The translations under genes were made by a program, and so were the position numbers. The notes beneath the pieces were generated by a model. That model was not told where the DNA came from and searched no databases. It saw only the letters and a program-made list of their open reading frames with translations. A stretch of 52,143 nucleotides of DNA from an uncultured Prevotellaceae bacterium (lineage in GTDB: Bacteria > Bacteroidota > Bacteroidia > Bacteroidales > Bacteroidaceae): the NCBI GenBank assembly GCA_900318915.1, contig ONMI01000038.1:1-52143 (forward strand). Reading direction: 5' to 3'. This document shows, one piece after another, positions 1 to 7,964 of the stretch. Positions within the stretch are counted from its first letter, which is position 1, and every line of letters starts with the position of its first letter.

Positions 1-33
1 AACGTGGTGAAAGCGACCTACTGCTACAAATAG
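1..33 (+). CDS. C-terminal tail of an unidentified gene (partial)
   Basis: Reading from base 1 gives ten codons (NVVKATYCYK) and a TAG stop at 31-33. A terminator-like hairpin begins 55 bases later, as expected for the end of a plus-strand gene that starts outside the window. Ten residues are too few to name a family, and a chance open stretch cannot be excluded. Confidence 0.25.
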   Translation, partial: NVVKATYCYK

Positions 34-88
34 GATGTTTATTCCGACCCGCCGCCAAGGGCGATGTAAAGGGCGAGGGGAATAAAAG

Positions 89-115
89 AAAAGGAGGCCA
101 ATATGGTCTCCTTTT
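89..115. terminator. Bidirectional hairpin terminator
   Basis: An 11-bp stem, AAAAGGAGGCC paired with GGTCTCCTTTT through one G-T wobble, encloses an AATAT loop. A-rich sequence on one side and T-rich sequence on the other let it work in both directions. On the minus strand it lies just after tRNA-Ser and is followed by CTTTTATT; on the plus strand it would end the gene whose tail is at 1-33. Confidence 0.7.
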
Positions 116-121
116 CGTTAG

Positions 122-209
122 CGGAGAGACCGGGATTCGAACCCGGGATACGCTTTTGACGTATACACGCTTTCCAGGCGTGCCTCTTCAGCCACTCGAG
201 CATCTCTCC
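122..209 (-). tRNA. tRNA-Ser (anticodon GGA)
   Basis: Read on the minus strand, the acceptor stem GGAGAGA (203-209) pairs with TCTCTCC (123-129) and G at 122 is the discriminator base. The anticodon stem CACGC/GCGTG holds the loop CTGGAAA, giving anticodon GGA, which reads UCC and UCU serine codons. A long variable arm, typical of class II tRNA-Ser, and the T-arm CCGGG-TTCGAAT-CCCGG are present. The CCA end is not encoded. The gene stands alone, with a -7 promoter element behind it and a terminator in front. Confidence 0.97.
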
Positions 210-222
210 TTGTAAGCGACTG

Positions 223-230
223 CAAAATTA
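223..230 (-). promoter_or_regulatory. -7 element for tRNA-Ser
   Basis: On the minus strand this reads TAATTTTG, matching the Bacteroidetes -7 consensus TAnnTTTG, 13 bases upstream of the tRNA 5' end. No clear TTTG -33 box lies at the expected 19-base spacing. Confidence 0.45.
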
Positions 231-330
231 TCCTTTTTTCACCGATTTAAGAAAAAAAACGGAACGATTCTTGGAAATTTAAGTTTTGTTAACGCCATTA
301 TCTACATCTCACCACCCTTTGAGAAATAAA

Positions 331-361
331 AGCAGCGGTGTCATGACATGCGACCGCTTCT
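331..361 (-). terminator. Terminator of the envelope operon
   Basis: On the minus strand AGAAGCGGT pairs with ACCGCTGCT (one mismatch) and is followed by the T-rich tract TTTATTTCT. It lies just past the stop codon of the PagL-like gene. A second perfect 7-bp hairpin, GGCTATA/TATAGCC at 371-390, straddles that stop codon, so transcription may meet two hairpins in a row. Confidence 0.55.
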
Positions 362-382
362 GAGCATAAAGGCTATACCAAT

Positions 383-1627
383 CTATAGCCGTATGGGGTA
401 GCTCACCACCAGTTCGGTATAATCGGCTTTGGTCATGTGGGCCTTGACACTGAAGCCCACTCCCATGCCATTCAGGCGGGGAAACAGATACTGCACCCCG
501 ATGCGCTCATAAAAAGGCTGTTCGGAACGTTTGGCCGTATGGCCCATTTCGCGGTAAAGATACCATCCGAGCGACATGGACAACTTGAGCCGACGGTAGT
601 AAGCCTCATGTTTCACGCCGAGTCCCAGTGACCAGGGGCTGTGCTTGTCGTCACGGCCGGCCCGCTTATCATAAGCCTCCACTTCAGAGGCATAGGGGCC
701 ATAAAACACATCGGCCTCTACCCCACTGGCCCATCGGCGGGCATAGCGGCACATCAGGCTGCCCTGAAAGGCGTAGGTGAGATAGTGTTTGAAATGGTCG
801 GTGCGATAGCCGGGCTCATCCGGCTTCAGTTCAAACTGCGTATGCTTCCAGTCTTCATAAAGGGTGCGGTAGCCCACCCCACCCGTGATATCGGCAAAGA
901 GGTAGGGCTTATGGGGAATGTGCTGCCTGCGGCTGTGAGGCAGGGAAGCCTCATAATAGGGTGTATAGCATACGGAGAGGGAGGGTCCGATGAAATTGGC
1001 GCCCTTGTTGGGCCGGTTGATGGCACCGTTGCTCAGATGCCAGTATTCCACTCCCGCCCTGATGCTCCACTCCGGGTCCACTTGATAAGCCACATGCAGA
1101 CCGGCGCCGAAATAGATGAGCCACCTTGAGCCGATGAGTTCATTGTCGATATTGTTGTGCAGGTCGTACTTGCGGTGGCTGTAGCCCACGCCCAGATTGA
1201 AGGTGTAATCCGCCTCCCAATGCCGGTTGCGGAAAAATGGTCGCGAGAAGAAGCCGTAAAACGCCAACGAGTTGCCCATCTGTGAGTCATAGTCCACCTC
1301 CTCAATGTGTGGCCACGACTCATCGGGCTGGCGGTGCATTTTGACACGGTGGTTAAGGCTGTACTTCACCCCGAGCCCCATAACAGGGTATCCGTAGTCA
1401 GCGTCATAGGCATTGCTGTCGGACGGCAGCGAAGCATGGCGCAACTCAGCAGCGATGGAGAAATTGGGTGCCGGGTCCATCCACTTGTTCTGATACCGGT
1501 CCATAACGATGACGGTGGCCGGATGGAGCTGGACGCCACCTCCCCAATGGCGCAGGGTGTCGCCCTCGTCGGCCGCCCGCATCGTGGCAGGGAACAGCAA
1601 ACAAAAGAGCAACAAGATCAGGGGCAT
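383..1627 (-). CDS. PagL-like acyloxyacyl hydrolase (lipid A deacylase family), outer-membrane beta-barrel
   Basis: The 414-aa product begins with a signal peptide (MPLILLLFCLLFPATMRA) and is rich in alternating aromatic strands, as in outer-membrane barrels. The segment EYWHLSNGAINRPN near residues 194-207 places His197 and Ser199 in the H-x-S arrangement of PagL-type lipid A 3-O-deacylases, followed by the small-residue-rich stretch GANFIGPSL. Known members remove an acyl chain from lipid A in the outer membrane and so alter LPS recognition. The protein is about twice the length of Pseudomonas PagL; the extra C-terminal half also looks like barrel strands and may be a second barrel or a family extension. 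The start codon overlaps the tatD stop region by 10 bases. Family assignment is fairly firm; the substrate is inferred. Confidence 0.75.
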   Translation of the reverse strand: MPLILLLFCLLFPATMRAADEGDTLRHWGGGVQLHPATVIVMDRYQNKWMDPAPNFSIAAELRHASLPSDSNAYDADYGYPVMGLGVKYSLNHRVKMHRQPDESWPHIEEVDYDSQMGNSLAFYGFFSRPFFRNRHWEADYTFNLGVGYSHRKYDLHNNIDNELIGSRWLIYFGAGLHVAYQVDPEWSIRAGVEYWHLSNGAINRPNKGANFIGPSLSVCYTPYYEASLPHSRRQHIPHKPYLFADITGGVGYRTLYEDWKHTQFELKPDEPGYRTDHFKHYLTYAFQGSLMCRYARRWASGVEADVFYGPYASEVEAYDKRAGRDDKHSPWSLGLGVKHEAYYRRLKLSMSLGWYLYREMGHTAKRSEQPFYERIGVQYLFPRLNGMGVGFSVKAHMTKADYTELVVSYPIRL

Positions 1628-2415
1628 TGCAGGCGTTTGAAGATTCGATACACATTGTCGGTGGTGACCCTTGCCACCTCATCGGGAGCCATGCCGTAGC
1701 ACTGTGCCAGACGCTCGATGATATGGCACACAAACGCGCTCTCATTGCGTTTGCCCCGCATGGGTACGGGTGCCATATAGGGAGCATCCGTCTCCAACAC
1801 GATGCGGGAGAGCGGTATCTGCGCCACGACTTCCGGCAGATGGCTTTTCTTGAAGGTGAGCACACCGCCTATGCCAAGCACAAAGCCATCAAACTGTAGC
1901 AGTTCGGCCGCCTCCTTGTCATTGCCGGTGAAGCAGTGGAAGACTCCGCCGGGGAGCGCATCGCGGTAGCGCCGCAGGATGGCCACCATCTCATTCTGTG
2001 CCTTGCGGCAGTGAATCATGAGCGGCAGACGGGTTTCGACCGACCATGCCACCTGCTGTTCGAAGGCATCAAGCTGCTCAGCCATGAACTCACGGCTCCA
2101 ATAGAAATCGAGTCCCACCTCGCCGATGGCTATGTAAGGTCCCGGCAGAAGACTGCGCATGTGGCCGAGCACCTCATTATAGTCGGCATGCACTTCTTCG
2201 GGATGCAGTCCCATCATGGGCCACACAAAACCCGGGTATGCGCTGCAGAGAGCCGCTATAGACTGCTCTGAGGCCGCATTGATAGCCGGCACAAGCACAG
2301 CAGCGGCTCCGGCCTCACGGGCACGCGCCACCACCTGTTCTCTGTCGGCGGAAAACTCCTCGCCGTCGAGATGGGCATGGGTATCGATGAACGTGTACAT
2401 TCCCTTCCGCATCAT
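1618..2415 (-). CDS. tatD: TatD family metal-dependent hydrolase (DNase)
   Basis: This TIM-barrel hydrolase of about 265 aa has the family's ordered metal-ligand motifs: DTHAHLDGEEF at the N-terminus, GEVGLDFYW near residue 95, MIHCRKA near 140, FHCFTGN near 165 and LETDAPYMAPV near 210. TatD enzymes are Mg2+-dependent 3'-5' exonucleases linked to DNA repair. The ATG at 2415 overlaps the upstream stop as TGATG, which suggests translational coupling. An internal ATG at 2400 (MYTFIDTHAHLD) fits homologous N-termini better and may be the real start. Three neighbours share the strand with overlaps or gaps of about 20 bases or less. Confidence 0.93.
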   Translation of the reverse strand: MMRKGMYTFIDTHAHLDGEEFSADREQVVARAREAGAAAVLVPAINAASEQSIAALCSAYPGFVWPMMGLHPEEVHADYNEVLGHMRSLLPGPYIAIGEVGLDFYWSREFMAEQLDAFEQQVAWSVETRLPLMIHCRKAQNEMVAILRRYRDALPGGVFHCFTGNDKEAAELLQFDGFVLGIGGVLTFKKSHLPEVVAQIPLSRIVLETDAPYMAPVPMRGKRNESAFVCHIIERLAQCYGMAPDEVARVTTDNVYRIFKRLQCP

Positions 2416-3407
2416 CAATACTCACGTTTCATCATCTCACCGGTATAGGCCAACAGTTCGGCTTTTCGTTCTGCCGGCAGCTGCACCTGGTCAAGATATT
2501 GGCGGCTCTGCTGGAAATAATATTTAATCTTGTCGATGGCCATCTTGTGTATGCCTATCTCGTTGTAGAGTTCGGTGACGACCGTGATTTTCTCCTGAGG
2601 GTCGGGCGACGGATGATTGACCCAATACTCCAGCTGTGCCCGCTGTGCCTCATTGGCCCTGGCGAAGGCATTGATAAGCATGTAGGTTTTCTTGTTCGAC
2701 ACGATATCGCCTCCGATGGCCTTGCCGAACACCTTGGTGTCGCCGTAGACATCGAGGAAATCGTCTTGCAGCTGGAAGGCCAGTCCCACCTGTTCGCCGA
2801 ATTTGTAGAGCAGGTCGGCATCGGCTTGGGGCGCGCCGGCCAGGATGGCCCCCATCTTGACGGCACATGCCAGGAGCACACTCGTCTTGAGGCGTATCAT
2901 CTCGATATACTCCTCCTCTGTGACATCATTGCGCTGTTCGAAGTCCATATCGTACTGCTGCCCCTCGCCTATCTGGAGTGCAGTCTCGGAGAAGAGGTCG
3001 AGCACAGGCTTCAGTTTGTCGCTGTCGCACTGCAACATCTGCTGATAGGCGAGTACCAGCATGGAGTCGCCTGAGAGGATGGCCGTATTGTCGTCCCACC
3101 GTTTGTGCACGGTGATATGTCCCCGCCGCAAGTCGGCCTTGTCCATCAAGTCATCGTGGAGCAAGGTATAATTGTGATAGGTCTCCAGGGCGCAGGCCGT
3201 GGAGAGTATGTGTTGCGGGTCGTCCTTGTACATATTGTAGGCGAGCAGCATGAGGATGGGGCGGATTCGCTTGCCACCTATGGAGAGCACATACTTGATG
3301 GGCTCATACAGGCTCTCCGGTGTACGACCTTCGGCTATATGAACGAGCCGTTCGTTGACCATTTGCAGGAGTTCGTTGGAATTGAGCATTATCGTATCTT
3401 TTTTCAT
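2415..3407 (-). CDS. Polyprenyl diphosphate synthase (geranyl/farnesyl type)
   Basis: This trans-prenyltransferase of about 330 aa condenses isopentenyl diphosphate with allylic diphosphates in the cytoplasm and feeds quinone and undecaprenyl carrier synthesis. It carries both aspartate-rich Mg2+ sites: LLHDDLMDKADLRRG (first DDxxD) and FQLQDDFLDVYGD (second). GGKRIRP near the N-terminus is the IPP-binding motif. The open frame extends upstream into tonB, so the start was placed at ATG 3407 (MKKDTIMLNSNELL); ATG 3389 is an alternative. Chain length cannot be set with certainty. The window also encodes IspH of the MEP pathway, which supplies its substrate. Confidence 0.88.
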   Translation of the reverse strand: MKKDTIMLNSNELLQMVNERLVHIAEGRTPESLYEPIKYVLSIGGKRIRPILMLLAYNMYKDDPQHILSTACALETYHNYTLLHDDLMDKADLRRGHITVHKRWDDNTAILSGDSMLVLAYQQMLQCDSDKLKPVLDLFSETALQIGEGQQYDMDFEQRNDVTEEEYIEMIRLKTSVLLACAVKMGAILAGAPQADADLLYKFGEQVGLAFQLQDDFLDVYGDTKVFGKAIGGDIVSNKKTYMLINAFARANEAQRAQLEYWVNHPSPDPQEKITVVTELYNEIGIHKMAIDKIKYYFQQSRQYLDQVQLPAERKAELLAYTGEMMKREY

Positions 3408-3427
3408 TGTTTTTTCAATCAGCTGAT

Positions 3428-4129
3428 TCAGAGTTTGAACACCACCGGTATATGCACCAGTGTGCGGCATGGCTTACCTTCGCTCACGCCCGGCTCCCAC
3501 CTCGGCATCATCCGCAATACGCGGAGCGCCTCTCTGTCGAGTGAGGCCTCGGCACTTTTCACCACCTTCACATCGGCGGTGGTACCGTCGCTGTTGACCA
3601 CAAAGGAAGCCATCACTGTGCCCTGTATTTTGGCCTGGCGGGCATTGGGAGGATATTTCAGGTTTCTCGACAGCCATTTCATGTACTCCATCATTCCCCC
3701 GGGGAAAGAAGGCAACTGCTCCACCACACGCAACACCGGCTTGGACGACTCATCATCGAGCACGGCCGGGGGCACGATGGGCGGCGGGAGGGGCCTTTCG
3801 GGTGCGTCGTCGACACTCTCAGCCTCCACCTGGTCGGCGGGTAAGTCGCGCACCTCGTCGGGGTTGTCGGCATCAACCAGCCGTTCGGCTACCTGATTGA
3901 CGGGGTCGGCAGGGGGCACATTGAGCTGGCTGCGGTCCTCCTCCGGCGGCATGAAAGCCAGATCCTGGGCCAGTTCCTCCATGGCATAGTCGTCGAGACT
4001 GGCCAGCGAGTCGCGGCTGGTATACTCGAGGGCCACCACCACCGCAGTGAGGGCCACAATGAGTCCCATAAGCCACCAAAGCGGCCTTTTATCCTCGAGT
4101 ACGGCTGTAGTGTTTTTTTTTATTTCCAT
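3428..4129 (-). CDS. tonB: Energy transducer TonB
   Basis: The 233-aa protein has a short cytoplasmic tail (MEIKKNTTAVLEDKR), one membrane helix (WWLMGLIVALTAVVVALEY), a proline- and acid-rich periplasmic linker, and a C-terminal TonB domain ending in VNSDGTTADVKVVKSAEASL, then EPGVSEGKP and HIPVVFKL. TonB passes proton-motive energy from ExbBD to outer-membrane transporters such as the SusC protein encoded at 38,834. The start MEIKK was chosen over an upstream frame extension because this N-terminus is typical of Bacteroidales TonB. It is the first gene of the tonB-prenyl synthase-tatD-pagL-like operon. No exbB or exbD is nearby. Confidence 0.9.
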   Translation of the reverse strand: MEIKKNTTAVLEDKRPLWWLMGLIVALTAVVVALEYTSRDSLASLDDYAMEELAQDLAFMPPEEDRSQLNVPPADPVNQVAERLVDADNPDEVRDLPADQVEAESVDDAPERPLPPPIVPPAVLDDESSKPVLRVVEQLPSFPGGMMEYMKWLSRNLKYPPNARQAKIQGTVMASFVVNSDGTTADVKVVKSAEASLDREALRVLRMMPRWEPGVSEGKPCRTLVHIPVVFKL

Positions 4130-4261
4130 TAGTCGGCGGGAGCCTTCGCACATCTGTTCTGCAATGATAATAATATGCAGAAAAATCCGTTATTATGACA
4201 GGATATGGGTGTGTCAGCTCATTTCAGAATACAAAAATACTGCAGATAATTGAAAAAAGTG

Positions 4262-4269
4262 TAACTTTG
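4262..4269 (+). promoter_or_regulatory. -7 element for porQ-cmk
   Basis: TAACTTTG fits the Bacteroidetes consensus TAnnTTTG and lies 21 bases upstream of the porQ ATG. The expected TTTG box about 19 bases further upstream is not recognisable. Confidence 0.5.
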
Positions 4270-4290
4270 CCGAGGAATTGAATAAAATCA

Positions 4291-5235
4291 ATGAAAATAA
4301 ACATTTTTTCGCTTTTCCTGCTTCTGGCTGCGCTGCCGGTCAGCGGTCAGGAGAGTGAGACCGTATACAACTTTCTGCGTCTGCCTGTCAGCGCCCGCAT
4401 AGGGGCGTTGGGAGGAGAGAACATCACGCTGATAGAAAACGACGCCTCGCTGATGTTCTCCAACCCCGCGTTGCTCTCGTCGGTGAGCGGCAAGACGGTG
4501 GGTCTGAACTACATGAACTACATGGCGGGCGTCAACTCGGCCAGTGCCTCGTACAGTGTTGCGCTCAGCGACAAGGCCACGGTGGCCGCCGGCGCACAAT
4601 ACATAGGCTACGGCTCCATCAAGGAAACCGATGCCGACAACAATGTGACGGGAGAATTCTCTCCCAAAGACATTGCCTTGAATGTATACTTCAGCTATAT
4701 GCTGTCGGAACGCATAGCCGGCGGTATAGCCGCCAAGTGCATCAACTCGTATATCGGCGACTATCACTCACTGGGCATGTGCGTGGACTTGGGACTCAAC
4801 TATTTCGACCCCGAGCGGGAGTGGTCCGTCTCACTGGCGGCGCGCAATCTGGGCGGTCAGCTCAGTGCCTACGACGATGAGTATGAGCGGCTGCCGTTCG
4901 ACCTGCAGGCAGGTGTGAGCAAACGGCTTGTCGGTGCCCCCTTCCGCATCTCGGCCACGCTGGTAGACCTGACCCACTGGGACTATAAATTCATCAACCA
5001 CCTGGTGGCCGGCGTAGACGTGTTCCTGTCACAGCAGATATGGCTGGGTGCCGGCTACAACTTCCGCAGGGCCAATGAGATGACCATACTGAGCGGCGAC
5101 GAAGAGAGCAGCCACGGTGCCGGTCTATGTCTGGGTGGCGGCATCGACCTGGAGCGTTTCTCTCTGAGCGCCTCATACGGCAAGTATCACGTATCGTCGA
5201 CATCATTGCTTTTGAATCTTTCATTCAGACTATAA
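4291..5235 (+). CDS. porQ: Type IX secretion system protein PorQ
   Basis: The 314-aa outer-membrane protein has a signal peptide ([19 protein letters not shown]) and the PorQ N-terminal signature [20 protein letters not shown] followed by [13 protein letters not shown], then alternating barrel strands ending in LLLNLSFRL. PorQ belongs, with PorU, PorV and PorZ, to the attachment complex that processes and anchors T9SS cargo at the cell surface. A likely cargo is encoded in this window: the C10 protease region ends in a Por sorting domain. cmk starts 5 bases after the stop, so the two genes are probably co-transcribed. No other T9SS component is visible here. Confidence 0.85.
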   Translation: MKINIFSLFLLLAALPVSGQESETVYNFLRLPVSARIGALGGENITLIENDASLMFSNPALLSSVSGKTVGLNYMNYMAGVNSASASYSVALSDKATVAAGAQYIGYGSIKETDADNNVTGEFSPKDIALNVYFSYMLSERIAGGIAAKCINSYIGDYHSLGMCVDLGLNYFDPEREWSVSLAARNLGGQLSAYDDEYERLPFDLQAGVSKRLVGAPFRISATLVDLTHWDYKFINHLVAGVDVFLSQQIWLGAGYNFRRANEMTILSGDEESSHGAGLCLGGGIDLERFSLSASYGKYHVSSTSLLLNLSFRL

Positions 5236-5240
5236 AAGAC

Positions 5241-5933
5241 ATGAGAAAAATCATTATCGCCATCGACGGACACTCGTCGTGTGGCAAGAGCACCATGGCC
5301 AAGGACCTGGCCAAAGCGATAGGCTACATCTATGTGGACACGGGCGCCATGTACAGGGCGGTGACCCTCTATGCCCTGCGCCATGGCATGATAAGCCAGG
5401 AGGGCGAAGTGGACAGCGCCGCCCTTGAAACCAGCATGGACGACATAAACATCAGTTTCAAGCTGAACAGTGAGACAAAGCGTCCCGACACCTGGCTCAA
5501 CGGAGCATGCGTGGAGCAGGAAATACGCACCATGGAGGTGTCGAACAATGTGAGCGCTGTTTCGGCACTGGGATTTGTACGTGAGGCTATGGTGAGGCAG
5601 CAGCAGGCCATGGGCCAGGAGAAAGGCATCGTGATGGACGGCCGCGACATAGGCACGGTGGTCTTTCCGCAGGCTGAGCTGAAGGTGTTTGTGACGGCCT
5701 CGGCCGAGGTGAGGGCACAACGCCGTTACGACGAACTGGTGCGTAAGGGCACTCCTGCCCCCTATGAGGAAGTGCTGGAGAATGTGCTACAGCGCGACTA
5801 CGCCGACAGCCACCGCGAAATCAGTCCGCTCCGCAAGGCCGATGACGCTATCACCTTGGACAACAGCGAGATGACCATCGAACAGCAGAACGAGTGGCTG
5901 CTGCAGCGTTATCATGAAACCGTGGGAGAATAG
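5241..5933 (+). CDS. cmk: (d)CMP kinase
   Basis: This 230-aa cytoplasmic kinase phosphorylates CMP and dCMP to the diphosphates using ATP. The P-loop GHSSCGKST lies near residue 9, followed by the family motif [29 protein letters not shown] and the C-terminal [12 protein letters not shown] segment are also typical. The frame is open upstream through the end of porQ, but the conserved N-terminus and the position just after the porQ stop fix the ATG at 5241. A porQ-cmk pair recurs, to my knowledge, in related genomes. Transcription should end at the hairpin at 5984-6018. Confidence 0.95.
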   Translation: MRKIIIAIDGHSSCGKSTMAKDLAKAIGYIYVDTGAMYRAVTLYALRHGMISQEGEVDSAALETSMDDINISFKLNSETKRPDTWLNGACVEQEIRTMEVSNNVSAVSALGFVREAMVRQQQAMGQEKGIVMDGRDIGTVVFPQAELKVFVTASAEVRAQRRYDELVRKGTPAPYEEVLENVLQRDYADSHREISPLRKADDAITLDNSEMTIEQQNEWLLQRYHETVGE

Positions 5934-5983
5934 GCTGCCCCGATGAAAGGCGGCAAGACCTTTTCTCATACAGCACAGACATC

Positions 5984-6018
5984 AAAAAAAGCAGCGCTTC
6001 GAAAGGCGCTGCTTTTTT
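5984..6018. terminator. Bidirectional terminator between cmk and the protease operon
   Basis: GCAGCGC (5991-5997) pairs perfectly with GCGCTGC (6006-6012) and is flanked by seven A on the left and six T on the right. It can stop the plus-strand porQ-cmk transcript and the minus-strand operon that ends with the 67-aa gene. Confidence 0.9.
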
Positions 6019-6026
6019 GCGGGTTT

Positions 6027-6230
6027 TTATTTCCAGACATTCGGATTTTTCAGGTCGCTTCTCTCCGAATTGGACTCAAACTCCATGTAATTGGTAGGAG
6101 TGACATTGCCACCTACAGTGGGATCCTTCGGATCATCGGCACCGGGTTCTGATGTATTGGGCGTCTGCATAAAATACTCGTTGTCAATTTTTACAAGTTC
6201 TACTGCGGGAACTGAATAATTCTTTTTCAT
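6027..6230 (-). CDS. Small protein of 67 aa, last gene of the protease operon
   Basis: The product starts MKKNYSVPAVELVKIDNEYFMQ and continues with an acidic, proline- and asparagine-rich tail (TSEPGADDPKDP). It has no signal peptide, membrane helix or cysteine. Short proteins with an MKK-Y-x-x-P-x-x-E start are common in Bacteroidales, but I know of no assigned role. The gene begins 18 bases after the stop of the C10 protease region, is followed directly by the bidirectional terminator, and so is very probably co-transcribed. A protease inhibitor, chaperone or peptide precursor are all possible; none is shown by the sequence. Confidence 0.6.
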   Translation of the reverse strand: MKKNYSVPAVELVKIDNEYFMQTPNTSEPGADDPKDPTVGGNVTPTNYMEFESNSERSDLKNPNVWK

Positions 6231-6248
6231 AACAAATGCTTTTATTGA

Positions 6249-7964
6249 TTATTTAATAAATTTCTGTCCGTTTATCACATAAATGCCACGGGGCAGGTTG
6301 CCCAGTTCGACACGTCCGCCAGTCATCTGCACTTCAGCCACCTTGATGCCGCTCAGGTTGTAAACGCTCACCATGCCGTCGGCCGGAGTTTCAGAAATCA
6401 TTTCGATACCGTCTGTTCCGGCACCTACAATGACAAGGCTCTCAGGAGCATTGGCAACGCCTGTTCTCAGGCGGAAGTAGCCTCTGAAGGGATCCACCTC
6501 ATAGTTGCCGTAGTTGAAGCGCGAGCCTTCACTGTTGAGTCCCCAAACATCGGTCATCGAAGTCTTGGTGGTGGTACCTGCAAACATGTACACGTCGGAA
6601 GCGGCCATAATTTTGGCGCCGGAAATTATCTCCTGATTCTTTCCGGAGAAGACCATCTTCTTGCCCACGAGATTCCACTTGGAGCCATAGCTGGAACCAG
6701 GCACTGCGATAATGTAAGGCGTATTGGCCTTCATTTCATCCACGAAGTCGAAGGTAACGGCGTTGCCCGTCATGCCGACGAACTCTTTCAGCCAGAAGTT
6801 CTTTCCGGTGTCGGTAGAACTGTGGAACCAGTCGATTTGCTTGTCGCCCACCATCACCTTTTCGGCTTTGAAAGGCAGTGCCAGCGTGAACCATCCACCA
6901 TTGCTGGAGACTCCCTTATCGGGTGTAATGGCGAACTCGATGTCCTTGGCGGTGAAGGTGACGGGAGTAGCGAAGCTGAAGCCGTCATTCAGCGTCAGTT
7001 TCGTAGCTGTTCCATTCTTCACGATGTTCTTGCCGGTAAGACCAGAAGGAGTGGTATCGTTCGGGCCAAGTATATAGACTGTATTGGGATTGGCGTTGGG
7101 AACCACCTTCGTCACACCATTAGAACCTGTGACGCCCGTGAAGTCGACCGAAAGTGCCGACTCCGGAACATTATAGGGAGTGGAGGGAGCGGTGGCCACA
7201 ATTTTACCGTCATTATCATAATAGCTCACACCTGGCAACAGCTTGAATTTGGAGAACGGGTCGTTCTTGAGGCTCTGGTTCACATCAGCATAGTAGAACA
7301 CCACCTTGTAGCGGTAAGCATTGTTGTTGAGCTCGTAGAAGTCGATATCCAAGTCGGAAGTCTCGCCCGGTCCCAGCAGTAGCGTGTGGCGGTGCGACTC
7401 AGCGGTAAACTCAGAGGTTGAAGTAGAAGTCTGCTGGCGCAACACCACACCGATAGTACCGGAGAAGATGTGGTCCGGGTCGAGGTTGACAATTTTCACC
7501 TTACCGGTGATGCTGTTTCCATACACCTGATAGTAGTTGCTTCCCAGCATATCGCCCTTGTTGTTGATGGTTATCTCACCCACACCAAGATTGCGCACAG
7601 AGGAGCCGCTATTGATCTTCACCGTGGTGTAGCCGATATTGGTAGCACCGGTATAGTTGGTGGATGCTGCCAGGTACCAAGTGCCCGTTGAATTGGGAGT
7701 AAAGGCCATCTCCACTTCCACTTTCTCACCCGGAGAGAGATAGAGTCCCACAGCGTCTTTGTAAGAGCCGAAGGTATAGGCACTCTTGCTGGCCAGCAGA
7801 AACACGCGGTCGCAATAGTCGTCCTCTCCGGTGTTCTCGATTATTATGCGCACAGGTTGTTCCACATTTGTCAGACAGGAGCCAACGGCCTCAATCTTTG
7901 TTGCCTTGAGCGAAACGACGGGGTGCATCACCACATTGGAGATAGCGGTAGAGCCCTGACGCAC
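6249..7964 (-). pseudogene. C-terminal part of the C10 protease, out of frame, with T9SS sorting domain
   Basis: This 571-codon segment continues the protease protein after a frameshift. A TGA lies directly before its first GTG, and no signal peptide or plausible ribosome site precedes it. It contains Ig-like or CARDB-like beta-sandwich repeats (IENTGEDDYCDRVFLL, LSPGEKVEVEMAF) and ends in a type A Por secretion tail: VSVYNLSGIKVAEV, then GGRVELGNLPRGIYVINGQK. That tail directs export by the type IX system and is cut off at the surface. If the frameshift is real, this domain is not attached to the protease and the enzyme loses its export signal. If it is a sequencing error, the whole gene is 6249-9460, about 1,070 codons. 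Confidence 0.75.
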
